Below, piece by piece: positions 17,786-26,446 of a stretch of DNA of 64,000 bases (position 1 is its first letter; each line of letters opens with the position of its first letter). Location: assembly GCF_900215205.1 (NCBI RefSeq), contig NZ_OBDY01000003.1:296993-360992 (forward strand). Direction: 5' to 3'. The notes beneath the pieces are model-generated. The model was not told where the DNA came from, did no database searches, and saw only the letters and a program-made list of their open reading frames with translations. The position numbers were made by a program, and so were the translations under genes. Source of the stretch: Paractinoplanes atraurantiacus. GTDB taxonomy: Bacteria; Actinomycetota; Actinomycetes; Mycobacteriales; Micromonosporaceae.

Positions 17786-19063
17786 ATGGTCGTCTTCGTG
17801 CGCTTCCTCCCCGCCGCCGCCGTGGCCGTAGCCGTCCTCCTGCCCGGCGCCGCCGTGGCCGCCACCCCGTCGACGGCCACGGTCACCTACGCCTCGTCCA
17901 CGGCCTCGATCGCCAATCCCGGGCGCGGCCTCTTCACGTACACCGAAACGCACTTCGGGTCTTATACGCCGTTGAACGCGGCTGATCTCACCGCGGCTCG
18001 CGTGCGGCAGGCCCGCAGCCTCGTCTACCGGATCTTCTACCTGGAGAAGTACCAGGCCGTCGACCAGATCTCGGCCGCCGACCTGGCCCTGGTCAGGGCC
18101 GACTTCGCCGCGGCCCGGACGGCCGGCGTCAAGATGGTGGTCCGGTTCGCGTACGCCTCGGAGACCGACGCCGACGCCCCCGAGGCCCGCGTGCTGAAGC
18201 ACATCGCCCAGCTCGGCCCGATCCTGAAGGCGAACGCCGACGTGATCACCGCGGTGCAGGCGGGCTTCGTGGGGCGCTGGGGCGAGTGGTATTACAGCCG
18301 GAACTTCGGCACCGAGGGCACGCCGGACTGGACCTCCCGCGGGCACGTGCTGGCCGCCCTGCTCGCGGCCACCTCGCCGTCGACCGTCGTGCAGGTGCGC
18401 ACGCCGGCGATCAAGCGGCGCCTCCATCCCACACTGGCCCGGGTCGGCGTGCACAACGACTGCTTCCTGGCCGGCACCGACGACTACGGCACCTTCACCG
18501 GTGACGACGCCGCCTGGCTGGCGAAGTCCCCGATCCTGGTCGGCGGCGAGACCTGCGACGTGTCGGCCCGCTCGACCTGGACCAACGCCCGCGCCGAGAT
18601 GGCCCGGTACCACTGGACCTATCTCAACCCGTCGTTCAACACCGACGTCCTGAACTCCTGGGGCGCGGCCGGGCTCGCCGAGGCCAACCGCCGCCTCGGC
18701 TACCGCCTCCGCCTGGTCAAGGCCGTCCTGCCGGCGACCGCCAAGGCCGGCGCCAAGGTCACCGCCACGATCACGCTCGTCAACGACGGCTACGCCGCGC
18801 CCGCCCAGAACCGGCCGGTCCGGCTCGTCGTCGGCTCGAAGGTCGTCGCCGTGAACGCGGACCTCCGCACCTGGACCCCCGGCCGGCAGGTGACACTGAA
18901 GGCGACCTTCACGGCGGTCAAGGGCGCCTACTCGCTGAGCCTGCCCGACCCCGCCGCGAGCCTGGCGGCCCAGCCCGCGTACGCCATCCAACTCGCCAAC
19001 CCCGGCGTCTGGAACGCGGCCACGGGCCGCAACAGCCTCGGCCGCTCGCTCACGGTTAAGTAG
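17786..19063 (+). CDS. Secreted DUF4874/DUF4832 protein
   Basis: The protein has 425 residues. A signal peptide (FLPAAAVAVAVLLPGAAVAA) is followed by the DUF4874 region (NPGRGLFTYTETHFG, LVYRIFYLEKY, about residues 40-190) with QAGFVGRWGEWYYS. DUF4832 comes next (about 195-425), ending in a beta-sandwich. The N-terminal half looks like a TIM-barrel glycosidase, and GRWGEWYY may line a sugar site, but no activity is established for the family. It starts 19 bp after the decarboxylase stop and may be cotranscribed. Its role in extracellular polysaccharide breakdown is inferred only. Confidence 0.82.
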   Translation: MVVFVRFLPAAAVAVAVLLPGAAVAATPSTATVTYASSTASIANPGRGLFTYTETHFGSYTPLNAADLTAARVRQARSLVYRIFYLEKYQAVDQISAADLALVRADFAAARTAGVKMVVRFAYASETDADAPEARVLKHIAQLGPILKANADVITAVQAGFVGRWGEWYYSRNFGTEGTPDWTSRGHVLAALLAATSPSTVVQVRTPAIKRRLHPTLARVGVHNDCFLAGTDDYGTFTGDDAAWLAKSPILVGGETCDVSARSTWTNARAEMARYHWTYLNPSFNTDVLNSWGAAGLAEANRRLGYRLRLVKAVLPATAKAGAKVTATITLVNDGYAAPAQNRPVRLVVGSKVVAVNADLRTWTPGRQVTLKATFTAVKGAYSLSLPDPAASLAAQPAYAIQLANPGVWNAATGRNSLGRSLTVK

Positions 19064-19115
19064 GCCGTTCATCGGCCGTACCCACTTCGACACCCTTCAC
19101 TGAGAAGGTGCTGCG

Positions 19116-20486
19116 GTGTTCGGTGATCACGGCTGGTCGCGCGCCGTTGGCTTCGTCGGGGCCGTGCTCGTCGCCGTGGGCGGCCTCGGCGCCGGTGCGC
19201 TGCCGGTCGGGGTGAGCTTCTTCGCCGGCATGACCCACGTGCGCCTCGGTCTCGTGCTCGTCTACAGCGGGCTCGCCCTGCTGCTGCTCGCCTGGTGGTG
19301 GTACGGCCAGGTGCTGCCCGGCGACGTCGGCGCGATGTGGCGGACGCTGGCCCTGTGGTCGGCGCCGCTGCTGTTCGCGCCGCCCCTGTTCAGCCGTGAC
19401 GTCTACAGCTATCTCGCGCAGGGCCTGATGAGCGGCGAGGGACTCGACGTCTACCGGCAGGGGCCGGCCAGTCTCGGCGGCTTCATCGCCGCGCAGGTTC
19501 CCGCGATCTGGCAACACACCCCCAGCCCGTACGGCCCGGTCTTCATGGGAATCGCCCGTCTCTTCGGCGGCGAGCATCTGCTGGGCGGGGTGGTCGCGAT
19601 GCGGTCGGTCGCGGTGGCGGGGCTGGCGCTTCTGGCGTACGTCCTGCCGATCCTGGCCAGGAGCACGGGCGTCCGGCCGCCGGCCGCGCTGTGGCTGGCC
19701 GTGCTCAACCCGCTCGTGCTCATCCACTTCGTGGGCGGCGCCCACAACGACGCCCTCATGGTCGGCCTGCTCGCCGCCGGCCTGGCCGCCGCCGTCCAGC
19801 GGCATCCCGTGCTCGGCGCCGTCCTGGTCATGGCGGCGGCGCTGGTCAAGGTGCCCGCGATCCTCGGCCTGGCCGCGGTCGCGATGATCTGGGCCGCACA
19901 GATGCGGGGCCGTTGGCGCCTCCTCCGGGCTTCTTCTCTGGTGACGGCCGTCGCCGCCGCCGCGACCGCGGCCCTCACCGCCATCGCCGGCACCGGATAC
20001 GGCTGGCTCAGCACCCTCGACACTCCGATCTCCCCGCACAACCTCTCGCTGGTCAACGTGCTCGGTCGCTGGACCGCGGGCCTGCTCGAGGGCGTCGGCG
20101 ACGCCTTCGTCCTCGATCTGTGGCGCTGGGCCGGCGTGCTGGCCACCCTCGTCGTCGTCGGCCTGGTCTGGTCGCAGATCAAGGAGCTCGGCGTCCTCTA
20201 CGGCCTCGGCATCGTGCTGATCGCGATCGTGGTCTTCGGTCCCGCGCTGCGGCCCTGGTACCTGATCTGGGGCCTGGTCCCGCTGGCCGCCGCGGCCGGC
20301 CATCGCTGGGTGCGGCACTCCCTGGCCGCGGCCTGCGCGGTCCTGGTGCTGGCCGTCCTCCCGGACGGCTTCGCCGTCGACTTCGAGGAGTTCCTCCTCG
20401 CCACCTCGGGCGCGCTTCTGGGTGCTTGCGGCTTTCTTGTCGTACGCCTGGCCGCGGCCCCCTCTCGAGAACTGGCCCCCGATGAC
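19116..20486 (+). CDS. MptB-type GT-C mannosyltransferase, stop codon lost
   Basis: About 455 residues of clear coding sequence start at a GTG preceded by GAAGG. A dozen membrane segments and the early periplasmic motif SRDVYSYLAQG (the GT-C acid pair region, as in MptA/MptB) identify a polyprenol-phosphomannose-dependent alpha-1,6-mannosyltransferase. Such enzymes build lipomannan-type glycans. The last good residues are VVRLAAAPSREL. There is no in-frame stop there: the frame runs as Arg/Pro-rich shadow to 21728, across the whole next gene. One extra C in the CCCCC before the next ATG would give a perfect ATGA overlap. The end given is therefore an estimate. Confidence 0.75.
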
Positions 20487-21615
20487 CCGTACACGTCACA
20501 TCCTGCTGGTCGCCGCGGCCGCGACCGCCGTCGGCGTCTTCCTGGTCACCGTCCCGACGTTCCGCGAGTTCTTCGACCTCGGCGTCTACCGCGGCGCCGT
20601 CCGCCACTGGCTGGTCGGCGGCGGCGAACTCTACGACTACCTCTACCAGGGCACCGAGTACGGCTTCACCTACCCACCGTTCGCCGCCCTCGTCCTCAGC
20701 CCGCTCGCACTGACCAGCTGGCCGGTGGCGATCGCGTTCAGCGTCGCCCTGAACGCGGCCTGCGTGGCCCTGCTGCTCCGCTGGTATGTGCTCCCGATCC
20801 TGCGCCGGCCTTTGTGGATGCCGATCGCCTTGGTCTTCCTGGCCGTCCTCGTCTTCGAACCGGCCCGCGACACATTCAGTTTCGGCCAGGTCAACCTGGC
20901 CCTGCTCGTGCTGGTCTGCTCCGACCTGCGCCGCACCCAGTGGCGCGGCATCGGCATCGGCCTGGCCGCGGCGATCAAACTGACCCCCGCGGTCTTCATC
21001 GGCTACCTGATCCTGACCCGCCAATACCGGGCCGCCGCGATCGCCTCCGGGACCGCCGCCGGTGCTACGGCCCTGGCCTTCCTGGTCGCCCCCGACACGT
21101 CACGCCGCTTCTGGACCGAGGCGTTGTGGGACACCGACCGGGTGGGCAACCTCGCGTACGTCTCGAATCAGTCCTTGCGCGGGGTGGTGGCCCGCCTCGA
21201 CATCTCGTCGATCTGGTGGCTCCTGGCCGTCGCCGCGATCCTGGTCGTCTGGTGGCTGGGGGTCCGCTCCCTCGACGACGACCCCACCGGCTTCGCCATG
21301 ACCGGCATCGTGGCCTGCCTGATCAGCCCCGTGACCTGGGTGCACCACCTGGTGTGGCTGCTGCCCGCACTGTTTCTGCTGGCCGCCCGCGCCTCCCGCC
21401 GCGGCCTGGTCGCGCTGGCCGCGGTCTACGTGCTCCTCAGCAGCAGCGTCGTCTGGCTCTGGTGGGCCGGCGCCGACGGCTTCCTCGCGGTGATCGGCAG
21501 CAACACGTACGTCTGGATCTCGATCGGCCTGCTCCTGGCCCTGCAAGCCCCTGGCCGAGCGACCGATCCGTGGCGGCGACGCGCTCCCTCCATCCGAAGG
21601 GTTCCAACGACCTAG
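20482..21615 (+). CDS. GT87-like polyprenol-phosphomannose mannosyltransferase
   Basis: The protein has 377 residues and starts at ATG 20482. It has about ten membrane segments, the N-terminal FFDLGVYRGAVRHWL (GT-C Asp in the first loop) and YGFTYPPFAALVL. The SFGQVNLALLVLV and IKLTPAVFIGYL stretches are characteristic of GT87 alpha-1,2-mannosyltransferases. It probably adds mannose branches to the polymer made by the MptB-like neighbour. It overlaps that gene's expected end. A GTG at 20422 is in frame but would lie deep in the previous gene. Confidence 0.88.
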   Translation: MTRTRHILLVAAAATAVGVFLVTVPTFREFFDLGVYRGAVRHWLVGGGELYDYLYQGTEYGFTYPPFAALVLSPLALTSWPVAIAFSVALNAACVALLLRWYVLPILRRPLWMPIALVFLAVLVFEPARDTFSFGQVNLALLVLVCSDLRRTQWRGIGIGLAAAIKLTPAVFIGYLILTRQYRAAAIASGTAAGATALAFLVAPDTSRRFWTEALWDTDRVGNLAYVSNQSLRGVVARLDISSIWWLLAVAAILVVWWLGVRSLDDDPTGFAMTGIVACLISPVTWVHHLVWLLPALFLLAARASRRGLVALAAVYVLLSSSVVWLWWAGADGFLAVIGSNTYVWISIGLLLALQAPGRATDPWRRRAPSIRRVPTT

Positions 21616-21768
21616 GGCGAGCTGGTGTTGCAGGCGTCGAAGTACGGCGCAGAGAGTCATTCCGGCGCGCGAACCTCGAGCTCATCGAGACCGGCCGCCC
21701 GGCCCGCGGCAGCTCCCGCGGTCAGTAGCAACACCCGAACCGGGATCGCGGGTTGCCGGTAGACCCCT

Positions 21769-22152
21769 TCAGCTGTCGATCAACGCTCTTTCGTCGTCGC
21801 GCGGCTCCCGGCCCATCAAGCCGACCGGCACCATGAGAAGGGCGCCCGCGGCCATGCATCCCAGGAACTGCGCGACCGGCAAGCCGTCGCCCACGCTCGG
21901 TCGCCAGGCAAGCATGCCGGCGGCCACGGCGCACAGCGCGGCCGTCGCCACGCCGGCCCTCGCGAGGTGCGGAGCCCGCCGGCCCTTGGCCACCGGCCCG
22001 GGCCCCCACCGGCCCCCGATCGCCGTGCCCACGACGAGGAAGGCGCAGAACGCCACGCCGAACGGGGTTCCGGCGCCGCTGCCGGCGCTGAGCATGATGA
22101 GCAAACCGGCGCCGAAGGCGACGCCGGCTAGAAAGAACAGTGTCCTCCGCAT
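21769..22152 (-). CDS. Small four-helix membrane protein
   Basis: The 127-residue protein has about four membrane segments (residues 5-22, 28-46, 65-85 and 92-112) and a short acidic tail (REPRDDERALIDS). It has no motif I can assign. It begins only 5 bp after the stop of another small membrane protein on the same strand, so the two form an operon and probably work together. Confidence 0.65.
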   Translation of the reverse strand: MRRTLFFLAGVAFGAGLLIMLSAGSGAGTPFGVAFCAFLVVGTAIGGRWGPGPVAKGRRAPHLARAGVATAALCAVAAGMLAWRPSVGDGLPVAQFLGCMAAGALLMVPVGLMGREPRDDERALIDS

Positions 22153-22157
22153 GCCGC

Positions 22158-22472
22158 TCAGCTCTGTCGCATCGCATACCAGGCGGCAGACGACAGGAGC
22201 GCGACACCCGCCGCCGCGAACATCAGCCGGCCCACGGCAAGCGGAGTGTCCACGACGTTGGGCGTGATCGACATCAACAACGCCGCACCGATCAAGACCC
22301 AGAAGCCGCCGAGCCGAACGGGATACCGGGCACTTGTCTCACCCCTGAGCCGGACCAGAGGCCGCGGAACGCGCCGGGTCGTCAGGGTCCAGACGCCCAG
22401 CACGACGAGACCGCCGGCAACCAGCACCGCCAGCGTCACCAACACGTGGTCGAACAAGCTCTGCGGGAACAT
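22158..22472 (-). CDS. Small three-helix membrane protein
   Basis: The 104-residue protein has membrane segments near residues 8-28, 50-66 and 78-97. The loop between the first two is basic (TTRRVPRPLVRLRG). ATG 22472 is used; an in-frame TTG lies 6 bp upstream. It is the first gene of a two-gene unit with the membrane protein just downstream. The family is not recognised. Confidence 0.6.
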   Translation of the reverse strand: MFPQSLFDHVLVTLAVLVAGGLVVLGVWTLTTRRVPRPLVRLRGETSARYPVRLGGFWVLIGAALLMSITPNVVDTPLAVGRLMFAAAGVALLSSAAWYAMRQS

Positions 22473-22493
22473 CCACAAAGGATGTCATGGATG

Positions 22494-23348
22494 TCAGGCG
22501 AGGTTGTCCAGGCACCACTGGCGGAACGTGGTGGGAGTGCGCGGGATGCCGGGGGTGACGTGGTCCAGGCCGTTGTTCTTGGCCAGGGCCATGTCCAGCA
22601 AGCCCTGGGCGATGGCGCCGGAACTGCCGAAGCGCTGCATGTCGGCCTTGAAGACGTCGGGTGGGGTCTGCTCGTAGCGGACCGGGCGGCCCAGCACGTC
22701 GGCGACGATGGCGGCGATCTCGGTCCAGGTCAGGTCTTCGGGGCCGATGACCGGGACCTCCTCGAAGCCGGTCCACGTGTTGTCGAGCAGCAGGCCGGCG
22801 GCTACGGCGGCGATGTCGCGGGTGGCCACGGTCGGTAGGGGCAGGTCGGGGACGTACGGGCCGCGCAGGATCCCCTGCTCCTTGATCGGCGTGGCCTGTC
22901 GCCGGACGTTGTCCATGAAGGACGGCATGGTCAGGGCGCGGTACGGTACGCCGGTGGCGGCGATCAGGTCGTCCTGGGCCAGCGAACCGGTGACGTGGCC
23001 GGCCCGGGCGGCCACGGGAGTGCCGCGGCCGAGGGCGGAGATGCCGACGACGCGCCCGGCCTTGGCCAGCGACGGGAGCACCGGGCGGGTGAAACCCGTG
23101 TAGGCGTCGTCGATGGTGGTGGCCCGCGGGTCGGCCATCACGAGCCAGAAGACGGCGTCCGCGCCTTCGAGGGCGGCGGCCACGGCCGGATCGCCGTGGG
23201 AGCCCTGGACCACGTCGACACGCTCGGCTACGCCGGGGGCCAGACGGGCCGGGTCGCGGGCGATGACGCGTACGGGGGCATCGGCTTTGAGCAGGTCCTG
23301 GACGACCTGGGAGCCGATCTGGCCGGTGGGTGCGGTAACAACGATCAT
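22494..23348 (-). CDS. NmrA-like NAD(P)-binding oxidoreductase
   Basis: The 284-residue Rossmann protein opens with MIVVTAPTGQIGSQVV, the NAD(P)-binding TGxxG loop of atypical short-chain dehydrogenases. The NmrA/quinone-oxidoreductase-2 subfamily is indicated by the missing YxxxK catalytic pair and by PYRALTMPSFMDN in the middle. Such proteins act as redox sensors or reduce small quinones. It is divergent from a LysR regulator with only 70 bp between starts, the classical arrangement of a LysR-controlled gene. Confidence 0.86.
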   Translation of the reverse strand: MIVVTAPTGQIGSQVVQDLLKADAPVRVIARDPARLAPGVAERVDVVQGSHGDPAVAAALEGADAVFWLVMADPRATTIDDAYTGFTRPVLPSLAKAGRVVGISALGRGTPVAARAGHVTGSLAQDDLIAATGVPYRALTMPSFMDNVRRQATPIKEQGILRGPYVPDLPLPTVATRDIAAVAAGLLLDNTWTGFEEVPVIGPEDLTWTEIAAIVADVLGRPVRYEQTPPDVFKADMQRFGSSGAIAQGLLDMALAKNNGLDHVTPGIPRTPTTFRQWCLDNLA

Positions 23349-23405
23349 GACTTTGAGTGAACGCCGACTTGGAGGAAACGGGAAAGACCGATCGCGTCCG
23401 GATTG

Positions 23406-23420
23406 ATACCGTGGCGGTAT
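23406..23420 (+). promoter_or_regulatory. LysR-box-like palindrome over the lysR start
   Basis: ATACCG-TGG-CGGTAT is a perfect 15-bp palindrome with the T-N11-A layout of LysR boxes. It overlaps the ATG of the LysR gene. GATACC (23405-23410) could be the -10 of a leaderless lysR transcript, as the ATG starts 8 bp later. Binding here would block lysR transcription and may activate the divergent nmrA-like gene. Confidence 0.5.
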
Positions 23421-24276
23421 GAGTGATCTGGAGACGCGGCAGCTGCGCTACTTCGTGGCGGTGGCCGAGGAGCGGCACTTCGGGCGGGCGGCCGAGCGCC
23501 TCGGCATGGCCCAGCCGCCGCTGTCGCGGGCCATCCGGGAGCTGGAGCGGCAGCTCGGGGTGCAGCTGCTGGTCCGCACGACTCGCCAGGTCGCGCTCAC
23601 CGAGGCGGGCGAGACGCTGCTCGCCGACGCGCGGGTGGCGCTGGACGCGGTGGCGGCGGCGCAGCGACGGGCCCGGCGGGCTGGTCAGCCGACGCGGTCG
23701 CTGCGGCTGGCGCTGAAAGCCGACTACGACGCGGGGCTGCTGCCGCGGATCCTCGACGCGTACGACGTCATGCCGGTGGAGCTGCAGCTGGGCGGGCGCG
23801 GCGAGCAGGTGCCGGCGCTGCTCGACGGGCGGGCCGACGTGGCGCTGCTGCCGGCGCCGTTCGACGAGAGCGGGCTGGACACCGAGACGCTGCTGAGCGG
23901 GCCGACCGTGGTGGCCCTGGCCGCGGCCGACCCGCTGGCCGCGCGCACCACGCTGACGCTGGCCGACCTGCGCGGCCGGAAACTGCCGGACGGGACGGAC
24001 GCGTCGGAGGGCCGGATGGCGGCGGGGGTGAGGAAATTCGACCTGTCGCAGATCTTCAATCTGGTCGAGGTGAGCGGCGTCGTCTGGTTCCTGCCGGAGT
24101 GGGTGGCCCGGCGCTTCCCCCGACCGAACACCGCCTTCCGCCCGATCGAGGGCCTCGACCCGGTGGCGCTGAAGGTGGTGTGGCCGGCCGAGTCCCGCTC
24201 GCTGGAGGTTGCGGCCTTCGTCCGGGTCGCGAGGGAGATCGCGCAGACGCCCGAGGTGGCCCTGGCCGGGGGCTAG
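23419..24276 (+). CDS. LysR-family transcriptional regulator
   Basis: The protein has 285 residues. The N-terminal winged helix is typical (LRYFVAVAEERHFGRAAERL, PPLSRAIRELE), followed by a linker helix and a truncated periplasmic-binding-like effector domain (about 95-285). It most likely controls the divergent NmrA-like gene and itself through the palindrome at its start. The effector is unknown. It ends 30 bp before the convergent ABC permease gene. Confidence 0.88.
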   Translation: MSDLETRQLRYFVAVAEERHFGRAAERLGMAQPPLSRAIRELERQLGVQLLVRTTRQVALTEAGETLLADARVALDAVAAAQRRARRAGQPTRSLRLALKADYDAGLLPRILDAYDVMPVELQLGGRGEQVPALLDGRADVALLPAPFDESGLDTETLLSGPTVVALAAADPLAARTTLTLADLRGRKLPDGTDASEGRMAAGVRKFDLSQIFNLVEVSGVVWFLPEWVARRFPRPNTAFRPIEGLDPVALKVVWPAESRSLEVAAFVRVAREIAQTPEVALAGG

Positions 24277-24328
24277 GACGCTCAGCGCGCCGGCGCGCAG
24301 GTGGCTCTATTCGGGGGCTAGCACGCTC
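24267..24328. repeat. Direct repeat and palindrome between convergent genes
   Basis: CGGGGGCTAGGACGCTC (24267-24283) recurs with one change at 24312-24328, 45 bp away. Between them lies the 14-bp palindrome GCGCGCCGGCGCGC (24285-24298). The lysR stop codon sits in the first copy, and the permease stop just before the second. The palindrome could act as a bidirectional terminator. Confidence 0.5.
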
Positions 24329-25611
24329 GGGACCTCGTGTCGCAGGGCGACCGCGGTGGGCAGCACGGTCGCGGCCAGGACGAGCACGAGACTTCCCAAC
24401 GCCACGGTCAGGGCGGGAACCGCGCCGAACGACGGGAAGCCTCCGGCCGCCCAGGCGCCGGCCAGAGCAGTGGCCAGCACGGAAGCGCCGCCCAGCAGCA
24501 GGGCCGTGCCCACGTAGATGACCGCCTCCCAGGCGGCGGCGGTCAGGACCGTGCCGGGGGTGCCGCCGGCCGCGACGATCAGGGCGAACTCGCGCTCCCG
24601 GCGGCGGCTCGACATGAAGACCGTGGCCACCGCACCCAGAACGGCCAGCAGGAGCGGGCCGCCCAGCAGCAGGACCACCGCCCCGGTGCCGAGGTCGGAG
24701 TGGCCGTGACTGGCCGTCTCGTTGGCCGAGTACAGGCCGCCGGCCAGGGCGATGGCCACGGTGAGGGGGCTGATCGTGGCCGTGCTGCGGCCGACGTTGA
24801 ACGCGGTGCTGTTGCGGGCCAGATACCAGGAGCCCTCGAACGGCAGCAGCGACGTCCAGGCCCGCACCAGCCGGGACAGGAAGAGCGGGCCGAACGCGGC
24901 CAGCGCCCCGGCCGTCAGCGGAGCGATCAGCATGAGCGGCTCGGCCAGCGTGTCGGGGCCGGTGCCGGGCAGCGACGCCAGGATGGCCACGATGATGCCG
25001 GCCGTGGCCAGGCCGCCCACCCAGCGGGCCACGGTCATCCGTCGGTCCGGCGGCTCGGTCTCGCGCAGCGAGCGGATCGGCGGGGTGCGCGAGGCGCGGC
25101 CGGCGCTGCGCGAACCGCCGATGGTCAGGACCACGACGACGAACAGCACGACGGGAACGGCCGCCCCGGCGCCGAACCGCGGGGTCAGCGCGGCCAGCTC
25201 CGGTGAGTCCGTGAAGGCGTACTCATAAAGCGGTTTGAGGAAGGGAATCGCGACCACGCAGCCGAGCACCGCGCCGAGCAGGGAGACGATCAGCAGTTGG
25301 CTCGTCACGACCGTGCGGACGAGCGCCGGCCGAATGCCGACGAGCTGCCACAACGCGTACCCCCGCTGTTGCAGCGTGACCGTCAGCCCGGCGACCGAGC
25401 CCACCACGATCAGAGCGGTGACGATGGTGAACGCGGCGATGACGCCGCTGATGCCGTACAGCGCAAGGGCTTCGTTGCCGCCCACCGAGATCGCCGTGGC
25501 GATCTCGCTGGCCACGACGGCCCCGACCAGAGCCGTGGCGGCGGCGATGAAGAAGGTGCCCAGCCAGACCCGGATGTTCGCGACCAGGTCGCTGAGGACG
25601 AGTTTGAGCAC
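24307..25611 (-). CDS. ABC transporter permease (FtsX/MacB-like)
   Basis: The 434-residue protein has about eight membrane segments in two FtsX-like halves. Each half has the usual cytoplasmic loop (LTVTLQQRGYALWQLVGIRP and MSSRRREREFALIVAAGG). Unlike MacB it lacks a large periplasmic domain. The GTG start shares one base with the ATPase stop (TAGTG). With that ATPase it forms an exporter of unknown substrate, in actinomycetes often linked to lipoprotein or peptide efflux. Confidence 0.87.
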   Translation of the reverse strand: MLKLVLSDLVANIRVWLGTFFIAAATALVGAVVASEIATAISVGGNEALALYGISGVIAAFTIVTALIVVGSVAGLTVTLQQRGYALWQLVGIRPALVRTVVTSQLLIVSLLGAVLGCVVAIPFLKPLYEYAFTDSPELAALTPRFGAGAAVPVVLFVVVVLTIGGSRSAGRASRTPPIRSLRETEPPDRRMTVARWVGGLATAGIIVAILASLPGTGPDTLAEPLMLIAPLTAGALAAFGPLFLSRLVRAWTSLLPFEGSWYLARNSTAFNVGRSTATISPLTVAIALAGGLYSANETASHGHSDLGTGAVVLLLGGPLLLAVLGAVATVFMSSRRREREFALIVAAGGTPGTVLTAAAWEAVIYVGTALLLGGASVLATALAGAWAAGGFPSFGAVPALTVALGSLVLVLAATVLPTAVALRHEVPSVLAPE

Positions 25612-26315
25612 TAGGACTCCCCGAGCGCGGCGAAGACCTCGGCCGCCGACGGGCGCAGCAGCGACCGGTGGACGAGGCCGTCGCGCAGCACGACGACCCG
25701 GTCGGCCCGGGCCGCGGCCGAGAGGTCGTGCGTCACCATCACCACCGAGCGGCCGTCGGCCGGGATCTTCGCGAGCAGGTCGAGCACCTGGCCGCCCGAC
25801 GCGGTGTCGAGGGCACCGGTGGGCTCATCGGCGAAGACGACGTCCGGGCGTACGGCCAAGACCCTCGCGATCGCCACCCGCTGCTGCTGACCGCCGGAGA
25901 GTGCGGACGGCCGATAGGCCGCCCGGTCGGACAGACCCACGTCCGCGAGTGCCTGATCGACGTCGGTGGCGGAGATCTTCCGTCGCGCCAGGCGGGCCGG
26001 CAACGCCACGTTCTCCCTCGCGGTGAGGGAGGGAATCAGGTTGTACGACTGGAAGACGAACCCGACGTGGTCACGGCGCAGTGCGGCCAGCGCGCCGCGC
26101 CGCATCCCGCCGAGCTCGTGCCCGAGGATGCGCACCGAGCCGGAGGTGGCCGGCTCCAGACCGGACATGCAGTAGAGCAGCGTCGACTTGCCCGAGCCGC
26201 TCGGGCCGACCACGGCCAGGAACTCACCGGGCTCCACGCCGACGCTGACGCCGCGCAGCACCGGGTTGCCGCCGAACTCTTTCGTGAGGCCGTCGACCTC
26301 GACTGATGCCATCAT
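25611..26315 (-). CDS. ABC transporter ATP-binding protein (MacB/LolD type)
   Basis: The 234-residue protein has Walker A (GPSGSGKSTL), the Q-loop FVFQSYNLIPSLTA, the signature LSGGQQQRVAIAR, Walker B VVFADEPTGALD and the switch His in VMVTHDL. ADEPTGALD and the SYNLIP Q-loop are typical of the MacB/LolD exporter class. Two ATGs lie side by side at the start (26315, 26312). It is cotranscribed with the FtsX-like permease and divergent from an ArsR-SRPBCC gene with about 130 bp between, so that regulator may control it. Confidence 0.9.
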   Translation of the reverse strand: MMASVEVDGLTKEFGGNPVLRGVSVGVEPGEFLAVVGPSGSGKSTLLYCMSGLEPATSGSVRILGHELGGMRRGALAALRRDHVGFVFQSYNLIPSLTARENVALPARLARRKISATDVDQALADVGLSDRAAYRPSALSGGQQQRVAIARVLAVRPDVVFADEPTGALDTASGGQVLDLLAKIPADGRSVVMVTHDLSAAARADRVVVLRDGLVHRSLLRPSAAEVFAALGES

Positions 26316-26410
26316 CCCGCCAGGAGGAGCGTGGGGTACAGGTGGATGCCAACCGTACGTGGGGATACCCGCAACTGGACCGCGATCTTCCTGTTACGCG
26401 GGCCACGCCC

Positions 26411-26440
26411 TTGATAGGCAGCCAAATGGATGCCTATTGT
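26411..26440 (+). promoter_or_regulatory. Promoter with embedded palindromic operator (ArsR type)
   Basis: TTGATA (26411-26416) and TATTGT (26435-26440) are spaced by 18 bp. Between and over them lies the palindrome ATAGGCAGCCA-AA-TGGATGCCTAT (26414-26437), 11-bp arms with one mismatch. GTG 26447 follows the -10 by 6 bp, so the message is probably leaderless. Repressor binding would cover the whole promoter, giving autoregulation. Confidence 0.6.
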
Positions 26441-26446
26441 GTGGTG

